64,000 nucleotides of DNA from Gammaproteobacteria bacterium (GTDB lineage: Bacteria > Pseudomonadota > Gammaproteobacteria > Pseudomonadales > Azotimanducaceae). A program made the position numbers and the translations under genes. Positions 44,132 through 53,376 of this stretch are shown here, in pieces. The notes below the pieces were generated by a model. The model worked only from the letters and a program-made list of their open reading frames with translations, ran no database searches and was not told where the DNA came from. Within the stretch, counting starts at the first letter, position 1. Each line of letters begins with the position of its first letter. The stretch is from NCBI GenBank assembly GCA_012960535.1, contig DUBB01000007.1:227635-291634 (forward strand), given 5' to 3'.

Positions 44132-44863
44132 ATGGCAAACAAACACCGCAATGACATCTATGGCGATCTTGATAAAAACCAACCCAGTGAACAACCACCC
44201 ATTCCAGCAGCGACCGTGGTGCTTCTTCGCGACCGACCTGATGGGGTTGAAACGCTCATGCTGCAGCGAACATCGAAAGTTCATTTTGGCGGTATGTGGG
44301 TTTTTCCAGGAGGCCGGCTTGATGCTGATGATTATCCTGCGGATGGCAATGCCGATAATGCAGCCCGAGTTGCGGCCGCACGTGAGACCAAAGAAGAAGC
44401 CGGCCTAAGCGTTCTGCCAGAAAATTTCGCCTGGTTTGCGCACTGGACACCGCCTCCGGGAAGAACCATCCGATATGCGACCTGGTTTTTTGCCTCACCC
44501 ATAGAAACCGACTCACCGATTGAGGTAGACGGCTATGAAATACAGGATCATGAATGGATAACACCGACGAAGGCACTGGCCAGACATGCCCGCGGGGAAA
44601 TAGACCTTGCGCCACCCACCTGGATTACTCTACACCAGTTATCACTGCATTCGCCCACCAGCGCCATCATGTCGCACCTGCACCAGCAGACCGTAAGAAC
44701 CTACCAGACCCGGGTTTCACAACGGGCAGATGGTGTGCGAGTGGCTCTCTGGGCAGGAGACGCAGGCTATGAAAACAGTGATGCTGATCTACCCGGACCA
44801 CGCCACCGCCTGGTCATGTCGACCTCAGGATTTATCTTTGAAAATAACGTTTTCCAGTACTGA
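44132..44863 (+). CDS. Nudix hydrolase, NUDT19-like
   Basis: Pyrophosphohydrolase of 243 aa. The N-terminal PPIPAATVVLLRDRPDGVET and the opening FPGGRLDADDY of the Nudix box are followed by an insert of about 20 residues before the REUxEExGU core RETKEEAGL at 84-92. An insert at that place is the mark of NUDT19-type proteins, which hydrolyse CoA and CoA esters. The acyl-CoA-rich neighbourhood would suit such a role, but the activity is inferred. It lies 21 bp after the sulfatase gene. No strong ribosome site is seen. Confidence 0.85.
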   Translation: MANKHRNDIYGDLDKNQPSEQPPIPAATVVLLRDRPDGVETLMLQRTSKVHFGGMWVFPGGRLDADDYPADGNADNAARVAAARETKEEAGLSVLPENFAWFAHWTPPPGRTIRYATWFFASPIETDSPIEVDGYEIQDHEWITPTKALARHARGEIDLAPPTWITLHQLSLHSPTSAIMSHLHQQTVRTYQTRVSQRADGVRVALWAGDAGYENSDADLPGPRHRLVMSTSGFIFENNVFQY

Positions 44864-44907
44864 TCAGAGCTAAAACCTGACCGTGTAAACCCTGCTTGCT
44901 GGGTCCA

Positions 44908-45771
44908 TCAGTTGGAATTCTTCATCATCCATTGCAGCGCGATTTGGTTAAACAGCGCAGCCTGCTCATACTGCAGCCAGTGGCCCGCGTCAGGCACAAT
45001 TTCAAACTCCACATCCGCTCTGACCGATTCAAGCAGCTTCTGTTTGGCTGCAATATTAGGAAGTCCCGGCGCATCGAACTGACCATAAACAACCTTTAGG
45101 GGAACCCGGATTTGACTGACGCCGTCGAGCACAAGTTTTGAACGTGCAAACTGGGGGCTGTTAAATCTGGCTTTCTGAGTATTGAGTGTCTGGATATAAA
45201 CCGCCAGGTCATCAACCCGATTCCGATCATAAATCATCAGTCTGGCGAGGTTTTCCCGGTTGGCGTCATGTACCTCCTGTTCCGACATGCTCCGCGTCCG
45301 CCTGATCAGGGGTTTCATAGTCCCGCGCCGCGGAATATCTCCGAGCGAAGCCGGACCGGTCAGTAACAGAGAGCTCAGCTGTTTTCCCAACTGGGCCGCA
45401 GCCTGGGCGGAGACCGCGCAGCCCCATGAGAAAGCAGCAATGTGGAAATTCTGCCCCTGCATCACCTGCAAAGTGCTCTTTACAAAAAGGTCCACAGCAT
45501 CGGCTGCTGTGTATCCGCCTGGTAATTCAGCCGAGTCTCCCAGGCCGGGCAAATCCACCGTTACCACATGATAGTGCCGCTGCAGGAAGGCAATGTTACG
45601 GACCCAATGCAGCCAGGAACCCGAGCCGCCGTGAACCAGTAAAACCGTTTCGGCCTGAAACGGCCCCTGCCAGATGCGATAGGCCATGGTCCCTTCATGG
45701 CAAGGTATCAAAAGTTTCTCAGCAGGGTTTTCCAGCGTCTGCAACTCACGCCTGAGATCAGCTATTTCCAT
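44908..45771 (-). CDS. Alpha/beta hydrolase
   Basis: A serine hydrolase of 287 aa. LLVHGGSGSWLHWVRN supplies the oxyanion hole, FSWGCAVSAQAAAQLG the nucleophile elbow, VYGQFDAPGL the acid and VPDAGHWLQYEQ the histidine. The elbow reads AFSWGCAVSA, that is SWGCA with serine in the expected place, a mild variation of GxSxG (the first Gly is Ala). It may act on carbon-carbon bonds (MhpC-like) or esters. A weak TAAAG site precedes the ATG. It lies 130 bp downstream of the enoyl-CoA hydratase on the same strand. Confidence 0.82.
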   Translation of the reverse strand: MEIADLRRELQTLENPAEKLLIPCHEGTMAYRIWQGPFQAETVLLVHGGSGSWLHWVRNIAFLQRHYHVVTVDLPGLGDSAELPGGYTAADAVDLFVKSTLQVMQGQNFHIAAFSWGCAVSAQAAAQLGKQLSSLLLTGPASLGDIPRRGTMKPLIRRTRSMSEQEVHDANRENLARLMIYDRNRVDDLAVYIQTLNTQKARFNSPQFARSKLVLDGVSQIRVPLKVVYGQFDAPGLPNIAAKQKLLESVRADVEFEIVPDAGHWLQYEQAALFNQIALQWMMKNSN

Positions 45772-45901
45772 CTACTTTAAGGTCATCTCTATCTTGTTTA
45801 CAGCGACTACCCTGTGAATAAGGGTCACCCCACCCAATATAATGCCACCTCTCTCTAAAGCCAGCTCACCTTTAACTAAATTGAGGTCGCTTTTAATGAT
45901 G

Positions 45902-46744
45902 TTAAGGGTCCTCTCCGGAAAATAATTCGGCCAGTTCACCCATGCGAGATTCTCCCTCTCGCGTCTGCAAACCCACTTGCAGGGCACGTCGCATGTTCTC
46001 CTGGGCGCCTCGGCTACGTAGGGTCTGCTGAAACAGATGCGCTTCCTCTAATAATCCTTCCATAATAGGTAATTCGGCATTATTGATGGATTGCTTACAC
46101 AGGCCGATGGCCACTGCTGGCCATTTAGCAATGCGGTAGGCCAACTGATCCACAAAGTCACTCATTTCACCAGAAGAATCAAATATCCGATTAAGGTAAC
46201 CCCAGTTCGCGCAAGTCTCCGCGTCAATATCATCGCCTCCCAGGCAAATCTCCAGGGCTCGTCCTGTACCCACCAAACGCGGTAACCGTTGCGTTCCAGA
46301 GCCACCTGGTAGAATTCCTAATGGCACCTCCATTTGATTGATCACCGTCTTATGCCTCACGCCAAAACGCATATCACAGGAGGCGGCAAATTCATTACCA
46401 CCCCCACCCGCTCTACCTGCCATCTTCACCAGCGTAGCTTTGGGCATGGTGCGCACCCGTTCACACATCAGGTGAAAAGCACTCAGGCTCTCGCTCTTAA
46501 CAGCCTCGCCTTCAGCAGGAAATGTCAGAATCATCTCAACATCAAAATGGGCGATAAAAAAATCCGGATCCGCACTCTGAAATACAACAGCCTTAATGCT
46601 GTCGTCATTTTCCACCGCCTCGGTCACCTGCACCAGATCCTGATACAGCGGTAGGGTCATTACGTTAACCGGTGGATTACTAATCGTAATAAAGCAGACA
46701 CCCTGATCATGCTGAATTTGTAATGTCTCATAGGATGTTTTCAT
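45902..46744 (-). CDS. Enoyl-CoA hydratase/isomerase family protein
   Basis: Crotonase-fold enzyme of 280 aa. FIAHFDVEMI is the usual substrate-contact loop, AGRAGGGGNEFAASCDMRFG carries the oxyanion hole and the first catalytic Glu position, and MEVPLGILPGGSGTQRLPRLVG the second. It should hydrate trans-2-enoyl-CoA or isomerise double bonds in fatty acid breakdown. I start at 46744 (MKTSYETL), with a near-perfect AAGGAGG ribosome site 5 bases upstream; a longer frame to 46852 lacks family resemblance. It is followed by the alpha/beta hydrolase on the same strand. Confidence 0.9.
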   Translation of the reverse strand: MKTSYETLQIQHDQGVCFITISNPPVNVMTLPLYQDLVQVTEAVENDDSIKAVVFQSADPDFFIAHFDVEMILTFPAEGEAVKSESLSAFHLMCERVRTMPKATLVKMAGRAGGGGNEFAASCDMRFGVRHKTVINQMEVPLGILPGGSGTQRLPRLVGTGRALEICLGGDDIDAETCANWGYLNRIFDSSGEMSDFVDQLAYRIAKWPAVAIGLCKQSINNAELPIMEGLLEEAHLFQQTLRSRGAQENMRRALQVGLQTREGESRMGELAELFSGEDP

Positions 46745-46927
46745 GCAGCCTCCTTTTAATTCCATAATGGCACAATTTAACTGGCAATTTGATTTATGCG
46801 ACGGGGCCTCTATTCCTGTATCCCTTGAAACGCGTCGAAGCCCCCTAGCCACCCTGCCAATACCTTAATCGGCTATTTCTCGATGCATTCGGGAATAACC
46901 TGATCACGCCATTCGGATTGATATCGG

Positions 46928-48220
46928 TTAGCGTATTCCACGATGCTGCGATAACCTATACATCAGTAAAGCCGCTCGTTCGATCAACAATGGCAGGGTT
47001 GCCAGATCAATACTCTCGTTTAAGGTATGTGCGCCATTTCCTTCGGCACCGATACCGTCTATGGCATCAACATAATCTGCCACGAAGGAAACATCCGCTG
47101 CCCCTCGTTGACCAGGATCTCCAGGTATCATTGCACCATATCCCAGATCCAGGCTGACGGCATCAAGCACATTGAATAACGCCATATTTCCCTGGCTGGG
47201 TGACATGGCAGGATAACCATCAGAAAAACGGATCACAGCCGAGGTCCCAGGTAATGAGCCATTTTCAACAATCGTTTTCATGGCTTGTCTGGCACGTCGT
47301 TCCTGCTTTCTTGAAATTGTTCTCAAGCCGCCCTGGATAACAACGGTCTGCGCTATCACGTTACTTTTTCCAAATGCCTGTGCACTATTCAGGACCGCCT
47401 TATGATCTACCTTTGTTCCACCAGCAATCATCCCTGGATTAAAACTCAGATACTGCTCGCCTCTCACTTGCTCATGGAAACCCGTTAGTATTCTGGCAGC
47501 TTCAAAGATAGCACCGCTACCGACACCATCGCGAAAAATAAGAGACGAATGCGCTCGTTTCCCCGATACCTCAACTGACCAGCCACTGGAACCCCTACGC
47601 GCGACTGCTGCGCTATCGAGTCCCTTAGCGTATTCAAATCCCAGCGCGAGATCACATTGCTCGGCCGCCTCCAGCAGATGCCCGCGGCTCACTGATTTGG
47701 GACTGCCTGATTTTTCTTCATCTCCGGTAAACGCCACAATGTAGCGGCTATAGTCAAGCACACCGGCATCTGCCAGGGTTTCCAGCGCCTTGATAATAAC
47801 CACGTCACCACCTTTCATATCGTTCACTCCCGGTCCGGTTGCTTTATCTGCCAACCGGGTGAACTGCTGAAAAGCACTGTTCTGCTCGAACACCGTATCC
47901 AAATGACCAATCAATAGCTGGCACACGCCACTACCTTGATTCTCTGCAAACAGATGACCACTACGATTAACCGTACTCATGTCGTGCCAGTGAGTGGTAA
48001 AGCCAAGGCGATCCAACTCCCTGCGGAACACATCGCCTACTGCCTTAACCCCTGCATGATTCATGGTGCCACTATTGATATTGACGACTTCTTCCAATAG
48101 AGCAATGGCACTGTCCTTTTTCTGTCTGGCGATCTCGGAAATACGGGACTCCAGCTCGGTCAGCTCCGCGAAAGTTACAGGCGATGTCAGCAGCACCCAT
48201 AAACAAAAAAATCTGATCAT
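46928..48220 (-). CDS. Exported M20 family metallopeptidase (glutamate carboxypeptidase-like)
   Basis: Periplasmic or secreted zinc exopeptidase of 430 aa resembling carboxypeptidase G2. A signal peptide covers about residues 1-18 (MIRFFCLWVLLTSPVTFA). Metal ligand segments are GHLDTVFEQN, GPGVNDMKGGDVV, TGDEEKSGS (general base and ligand) and the C-terminal HTLNESIDLATLPLL. The dimerisation-domain segment SGKRAHSSLIFRDG is also present. An AGGAGT ribosome site precedes the ATG. It likely trims C-terminal glutamate or related residues from peptides or folates; the substrate is inferred from family only. Unlike the cytoplasmic M20 amidohydrolase at 100-1272, it is exported. Confidence 0.88.
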   Translation of the reverse strand: MIRFFCLWVLLTSPVTFAELTELESRISEIARQKKDSAIALLEEVVNINSGTMNHAGVKAVGDVFRRELDRLGFTTHWHDMSTVNRSGHLFAENQGSGVCQLLIGHLDTVFEQNSAFQQFTRLADKATGPGVNDMKGGDVVIIKALETLADAGVLDYSRYIVAFTGDEEKSGSPKSVSRGHLLEAAEQCDLALGFEYAKGLDSAAVARRGSSGWSVEVSGKRAHSSLIFRDGVGSGAIFEAARILTGFHEQVRGEQYLSFNPGMIAGGTKVDHKAVLNSAQAFGKSNVIAQTVVIQGGLRTISRKQERRARQAMKTIVENGSLPGTSAVIRFSDGYPAMSPSQGNMALFNVLDAVSLDLGYGAMIPGDPGQRGAADVSFVADYVDAIDGIGAEGNGAHTLNESIDLATLPLLIERAALLMYRLSQHRGIR

Positions 48221-48467
48221 CTATTACTCCTACCGCTATTTAATTCTAACAAGTGCGTCAATCGGCGAGCTGACCATCAAACGCATGCACATATCAATAA
48301 GTGATTACTTTAACCACAGGGTATTTATATCAGGCCCAGGCTTGATAATGGTGCCTGCGCCCCCCGCAACGAATGAGCCAACTACTTTACAATGCGCTGC
48401 TTTTTCACTATAGCAGACAACCACGCTGGACCCTGGACCGCTTGTTAACCGTTAGCCAGTTAAGTTA

Positions 48468-49760
48468 TCAGAAGGGATGAACCTTAACAGTCAGATTACT
48501 GAAACCCTTCACAAACGTTGAGTAAGTGCGCGTTGGCTCAGCCACTACTTCAACAAAGCTGAAGCGCTTATGAATTTCCTGCCAGAGGATCCTTAATTGC
48601 ATTTCAGCGAGCCGGTTTCCCATACACCGATGAATACCAAAACCGAAAGACAGGTGCTGGCGTGCTTTTCGCCGGTCTATCAGAAATTCATCAGCCCGGG
48701 GAATAGCCGTTTCATCACGATTCCCTGAAACATACCACATCACCACCTTATCACCGGATTTGATGGTCTTTCCATGCAATGTAACGTCTTCTGTAGCAGT
48801 TCTGCGCATATGCGCCAAGGGGGTCTGCCAGCGAATTATCTCTGACACCATGTTCGGGATCACGGCTGGATCTGCGCGTAGCTTTTCATATTCGAGGGGA
48901 TTCTCGTTAAGGGCCAGCACACCACCTGAAATAGAATTTCGAGTGGTATCGTTACCACCAACAATCAACAGCAGCAAATTGCCAAGAAACTCAAAGGGAG
49001 ACATATCCTTAGTTGCCTCACCGTGTGCAAGCATGCTGATAAGGTCATTTTTTGGAGGCGCCGAAACTCGTTCGTTCCACAGATGCGTAAAATACTCAAG
49101 GCATTCAAGCAATTCTGCACGGCGTTGTTCAGGGCTTTCCACAACACCCTGACCCGGCTGGGTCGTGGCCAGGTCTGACCAGCGAGTCAATTTCCATCGG
49201 TCTTCAAAAGGAAAATCAAAAAGCATGGCCAGCATCTGAGTGGTTAATTCTATAGAAACCCGATCAACCCAGTTAAACTCTTCAGCCACTGGCAGGTTAT
49301 CCAGAATCTCAGCCGCGCGGCTTCTTATGGTGTCTTCCATCAGTGCCAGATTAGGCGGCGCTACCACGCCCGTTACAGTAGCACGCTGGAGATCATGTTT
49401 CGGTGGGTCCATGGCAATAAACATGGAGAAACCATTCCACTTCGGCTTTGCATTCCCCTGATCAGAAGCCGATTGCGCCGATTGCTGCGCTGGTTTAGTT
49501 CCGCCTGCCCCGCCCACGGTAATTCCCGAAGCCGAGGAAAATCGCTGATGATCCGTATCAATAGCAAAGATGTCCTGATAGCGACTAACCGACCAGTAAG
49601 GCCCATAATCGCTTTCCCGGCAGTAATGAATCGGCGCTTCTTTTCTAAGCCGGTCAAAATAACGCCAGTGCGCATCCGCCTGAAAAAGCCTGGGCTGCGC
49701 CACGTTCAGATCATCAAGGTGTAATTCATAAGGATCTAGAATAAGCCTCTGTTCCGACAT
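48468..49760 (-). CDS. Cytochrome P450
   Basis: Soluble bacterial P450 (430 aa) that hydroxylates a lipophilic substrate with O2 and electrons from a ferredoxin pair. The haem-binding motif FGFGIHRCMGNRLAEMQ has Cys379 as the proximal ligand. The I-helix is LLIVGGNDTTRNSI and the ExxR pair is EIIRW. No N-terminal membrane anchor is present, as is usual for bacteria. The ATG at 49760 has GGAGGG just upstream, better than the ATG four codons earlier. No ferredoxin or reductase gene is next to it. Members near lipid genes often act on fatty acids or sterols (CYP125/142-like), but assignment to a subfamily is not possible by eye. Confidence 0.92.
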   Translation of the reverse strand: MSEQRLILDPYELHLDDLNVAQPRLFQADAHWRYFDRLRKEAPIHYCRESDYGPYWSVSRYQDIFAIDTDHQRFSSASGITVGGAGGTKPAQQSAQSASDQGNAKPKWNGFSMFIAMDPPKHDLQRATVTGVVAPPNLALMEDTIRSRAAEILDNLPVAEEFNWVDRVSIELTTQMLAMLFDFPFEDRWKLTRWSDLATTQPGQGVVESPEQRRAELLECLEYFTHLWNERVSAPPKNDLISMLAHGEATKDMSPFEFLGNLLLLIVGGNDTTRNSISGGVLALNENPLEYEKLRADPAVIPNMVSEIIRWQTPLAHMRRTATEDVTLHGKTIKSGDKVVMWYVSGNRDETAIPRADEFLIDRRKARQHLSFGFGIHRCMGNRLAEMQLRILWQEIHKRFSFVEVVAEPTRTYSTFVKGFSNLTVKVHPF

Positions 49761-50166
49761 TAATCCCTCCACATTCTGTTAGCACGGCACAACCAACCAT
49801 ATATCTCAGCGACGCCCTTAGGCAAGCGTAAAAATAAACAAGGCTAACACCCGATCTGGTCGAGGCCCTATTGGGTGCGATTTTTCCCTAGTAGACAGCC
49901 TTTTTGGTCCCTACTAGGCTGCCTTTAATATACCGTATCTGAATTCAAATAAACCAGCCATGAATAACTAGGTGAGCCTAACCTCTTAATGTTGTCATCA
50001 ATTGAGGTCAGCCGAATCAAAACCAGGCCAAACTAAAACATAATTCCAGAACTGTTTGCAGACCACGATAGGTTATTCCCTGCAATGCCAGCACAGTTTC
50101 TAATACTGATAGATTCCAACCATCCAGCGGGTCGGTTAGGATGAAGGAAACCCAGCATAGACTGTC
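49761..50166. other. Divergent promoter region between P450 and recC
   Basis: A 406-bp stretch between leftward P450 and rightward recC. It should hold both promoters. The one clear structure is the inverted repeat listed at 49887-49918. Otherwise it is AT-rich in places, with no coding frame I can support. Confidence 0.45.
49887..49918. promoter_or_regulatory. Inverted repeat CCTAGTAG/CTACTAGG
   Basis: Two perfect 8-bp arms are separated by 16 nt. They lie 127 bp upstream of the P450 ATG and 248 bp upstream of recC. The layout is compatible with an operator for a dimeric regulator or with a transcribed hairpin. The short word ACAGCC/AGGCTGCC near the arms adds partial symmetry. Confidence 0.4.
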
Positions 50167-53100
50167 ATGTTACGCCTTATAAGCTCAAATGATCTCAGCG
50201 AACTGACCCGTATTTTCTGTAGCGAGGCGATCAACACAGACGGTGACCCTTTCGTTCCGGCAACCATTCTGGTTCAAAGCTATGGCACTGGACAGTGGCT
50301 GAAATTACAGGTAGCCAAACAACTGGGAATTGCAGCAAATCTCGAATGTCTGTTACCCGCGCATTTTATCTGGCGGCTCTACCAGAAGCTACTGGATCAA
50401 CCTAATCTGGCACCGCTCCAGGACGACTTACTTGCTTTTCGTCTGATGGCCATACTCGGTAAATCCACCGAACCGGCCATTGCTGACTACCTTTCGCAGC
50501 CTGGAGATCAGGACCTTCGTTATTATCAACTGGCTAAACAGCTTGCCCAGGTTTTCGAGCAATACCTCATGTACCGGCCTGACTGGATACTCGCGTGGCA
50601 GCAGGGTAATGATCCTGTTCCTGCTAATCCTCAGTCCTGGCAGGGCAGGCTCTGGCAAGCTCTGATCAGGCGGGAACCAGGCCTGGCAGAAGTGCACAGA
50701 GCGGCTTTACACCAGCGTTTAATGGAGACCTTCGAATTTGCGGAAAAATCCAAGCATTTACCGCAACGTCTGAGTATATTCGGTCTGGCCAGTCTGGCAC
50801 CGCTGCAGCTTGAAACCTTCCGAAGGCTGGCTGAACTGATCCCGGTCGACATCTATTTCATGAATCCCTGCCAGCATTACTGGGGTGACATCGTGTCCAC
50901 TAAGATCAAAAGTCATCGTTCCATTCAGCAGTTGCTCAGTCAGTCGCCTGCCGAACATCATAACGATTACAGCCATGTCGGTAACCCACTGCTGGCTTCT
51001 ATGGGGCAGCAGGGAAGGGAGTTCCTGGAATTACTACTCGAGCAGGACGAGACCCAAACCGTTGAGAGCTTCCTTGAACACCATCCGGATACCGCTCTAG
51101 GCCAGTTACAGGCAGATATCCTGGACCTCACCTTCGGCGGTGAATTTGACATCAATCCGAAACCAGAAACCAGAACACTAAATAGTGATGACCAGAGCAT
51201 TCAATTCCACAGCAGCCACTCAAAATCAAGAGAAGTTGAAATATTGCTTGATCAAATACTGGAGATCGTAAGCACAAGTGACACCAAGCCATCAGAAATC
51301 ATCGTTATGGCCCCTGATATTGACGAATACGTGCCGCTAATCAGAGCCAGCTTCACGGGTAAAATACCATTTGGAATTGCTGATCAGAACAGAAAGAACC
51401 AATCAACTGTACTGTCCAGTATTGTCACCCTACTGGCACTGGGCCGTAGCCGTCTTACCAGCATAGAAATCATGGGCCTGTTAGAGGTGCCAGCCATCGC
51501 CAGGAAATTCGGCATAAAACCAACCGACATTGACCAATTAGAGACCTGGATCAGCGAAACGGGCATTAGATGGGAGTGGGATGGCGATACCAAGGCGGCC
51601 AACTGGAACGTCCCAGGAACAGATCAAAACACGTGGTTATTTGGTATTCAGCGCATGTTGATGGGTTTGATGATAGACCAGGAACAAGGGCTTTATGAGC
51701 AGCACATGCCTTATGATATGACCTCAGGCGATATCCCTTTACTGGAAAAATTGCTGGCTTTGTTAAATCAGCTCACGCAGCTGAGAAAACACTTGAAGCG
51801 TCGCAAGACAGCCCGGCAATGGCAACAACTACTGAACCAGATGCTGCGCGACTTTTATCTTTGCCGGGATGCTGAAGGACTGGATCTGGACCATATCAAA
51901 AGCAGCCTCAGCAAACTCGTCGACGATATGGATATCTGCCAATTCAGCCAGCCGGTTTCTCTCGACCTCATGTGCTACTGGATTCAGAAGAAGATCGAAG
52001 AATCGGCTTCAAGCATGCGTTTTATTGCCGGTGGCATCACCTTCGCCACCCTGGTACCCATGCGCAGCATTCCTTTCAGGATGGTCTGCCTCATCGGCAT
52101 GAATGACGGCGAATATCCCAGAAAAAAAGCGATCAGCCCATTCGACCTGATGGCCCGGACCCCATATAGAAAAGGCGATCAATCGCGGCGACAGGATGAC
52201 CGGTATCTTTTTCTGGAAGCCCTGTTATCAGCGCGGCAACAACTCTATATAAGTTACCAGGGAAGGAATATTCGTGACAACAAGTTATGCCCTGCCAGTG
52301 TTCTGGTCGGTGAACTCAGGGATTATTGCAGTAGCGTATTTTCTCCCATTCCGGTAATTGATCACCCCCTACAACCTTTTTCGACGCGCTATTACCAGGA
52401 TGAGAACCTGCCGACTTTCGCTCAGGAATGGTATGCGGGCCTAACCTCTGTAAAGGGCACCCGCGCCTTTATTGATAGCAAACCCCTGACCTTACCGGAG
52501 AATGATCTGGCCAGCCTTCAGGAACTGGTACAGTTCTATCGGCATCCGGGACGTTACTTCATGAAACAACGCCTCAATGTCAGCCTGGACCCATACACCA
52601 CGGCGTTAAGTGAAAGTGAACCATTCAGCCAGGATCACCTGGACAAATACCTGTTAACCCAGTCAGCACTGACCGCGCTTTTAAAGGGCGTTAGCGAAAA
52701 CACCTGGGCGGCTGAACAAATAGCCTCAGGAACTATCATGGACAACGCGGCAGGCCATAGCCTGGCCCGTTCTAACCTGTCCCAGGCAAAAATGCTCCTG
52801 GAAGAAATTAACCCTTATCTGGATGAAGACTTGAAACCTTACCAGGCGATCATAGAGCTTGACGACGTTTCCCTGAGTGGCGAAGTCAGTCTAGTGGGAG
52901 ATCGGCATCGTCTCTACTTCCGGGCCGGATTATTAGCAAAGCGTCATCTGTTAGGCCCCTGGATAGAGCACATCTTTCTACACGCCAGCGGTTATCAGCA
53001 GCAATCAATTATCATTGGCCGGGAAAGATCAGATGTTCAGCAGGGTCGATTCACAGCAATAAAGCAGACCCACGCCAGGGCCATTCTGCAGAGACTCACT

Positions 53101-53376
53101 AAACGCTATCGGCAAGGCAACCGCTCGCCATTACTCCTGCCCGCTGACACCCTTTACTCACTGTATGCAAACTACCAGAGTTCGGGTGATCTTGATCAGG
53201 CAGTGGAAAAGGCAATGGCTAAGTGGTCGCATGAAATGGGCGGCGACGGTACTGACCCCTACTGGCAACGACTGATGCGAGTGCCTGAGGACCTGAATCA
53301 ACAGGCCCTGACCCTGGCCCAGGAAATATTTCAACCGCTGGATACACACTGGGTCGATTCTGATGTCGACCAATAA
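50167..53376 (+). CDS. recC: Exodeoxyribonuclease V, gamma subunit RecC
   Basis: Subunit of the RecBCD-type helicase-nuclease that starts double-strand break repair and contains the Chi-scanning tunnel. The N-terminus MLRLISSNDLSELTRIFCS, VQSYGTGQWLKLQVAKQLGIAANLE (Walker-like remnant), RLSIFGLASLAPLQLETF, QFHSSHSKSREVEILLD and FATLVPMRSIPFRMVCLIGM are in RecC order. Length is 1069 aa against 1122 in E. coli. The helicase motifs are degenerate, as normal for RecC. It overlaps recB by 14 bp. Ribosome site weak. In E. coli ptrA lies between recC and recB; here the two are directly joined. Confidence 0.95.
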   Translation: MLRLISSNDLSELTRIFCSEAINTDGDPFVPATILVQSYGTGQWLKLQVAKQLGIAANLECLLPAHFIWRLYQKLLDQPNLAPLQDDLLAFRLMAILGKSTEPAIADYLSQPGDQDLRYYQLAKQLAQVFEQYLMYRPDWILAWQQGNDPVPANPQSWQGRLWQALIRREPGLAEVHRAALHQRLMETFEFAEKSKHLPQRLSIFGLASLAPLQLETFRRLAELIPVDIYFMNPCQHYWGDIVSTKIKSHRSIQQLLSQSPAEHHNDYSHVGNPLLASMGQQGREFLELLLEQDETQTVESFLEHHPDTALGQLQADILDLTFGGEFDINPKPETRTLNSDDQSIQFHSSHSKSREVEILLDQILEIVSTSDTKPSEIIVMAPDIDEYVPLIRASFTGKIPFGIADQNRKNQSTVLSSIVTLLALGRSRLTSIEIMGLLEVPAIARKFGIKPTDIDQLETWISETGIRWEWDGDTKAANWNVPGTDQNTWLFGIQRMLMGLMIDQEQGLYEQHMPYDMTSGDIPLLEKLLALLNQLTQLRKHLKRRKTARQWQQLLNQMLRDFYLCRDAEGLDLDHIKSSLSKLVDDMDICQFSQPVSLDLMCYWIQKKIEESASSMRFIAGGITFATLVPMRSIPFRMVCLIGMNDGEYPRKKAISPFDLMARTPYRKGDQSRRQDDRYLFLEALLSARQQLYISYQGRNIRDNKLCPASVLVGELRDYCSSVFSPIPVIDHPLQPFSTRYYQDENLPTFAQEWYAGLTSVKGTRAFIDSKPLTLPENDLASLQELVQFYRHPGRYFMKQRLNVSLDPYTTALSESEPFSQDHLDKYLLTQSALTALLKGVSENTWAAEQIASGTIMDNAAGHSLARSNLSQAKMLLEEINPYLDEDLKPYQAIIELDDVSLSGEVSLVGDRHRLYFRAGLLAKRHLLGPWIEHIFLHASGYQQQSIIIGRERSDVQQGRFTAIKQTHARAILQRLTKRYRQGNRSPLLLPADTLYSLYANYQSSGDLDQAVEKAMAKWSHEMGGDGTDPYWQRLMRVPEDLNQQALTLAQEIFQPLDTHWVDSDVDQ

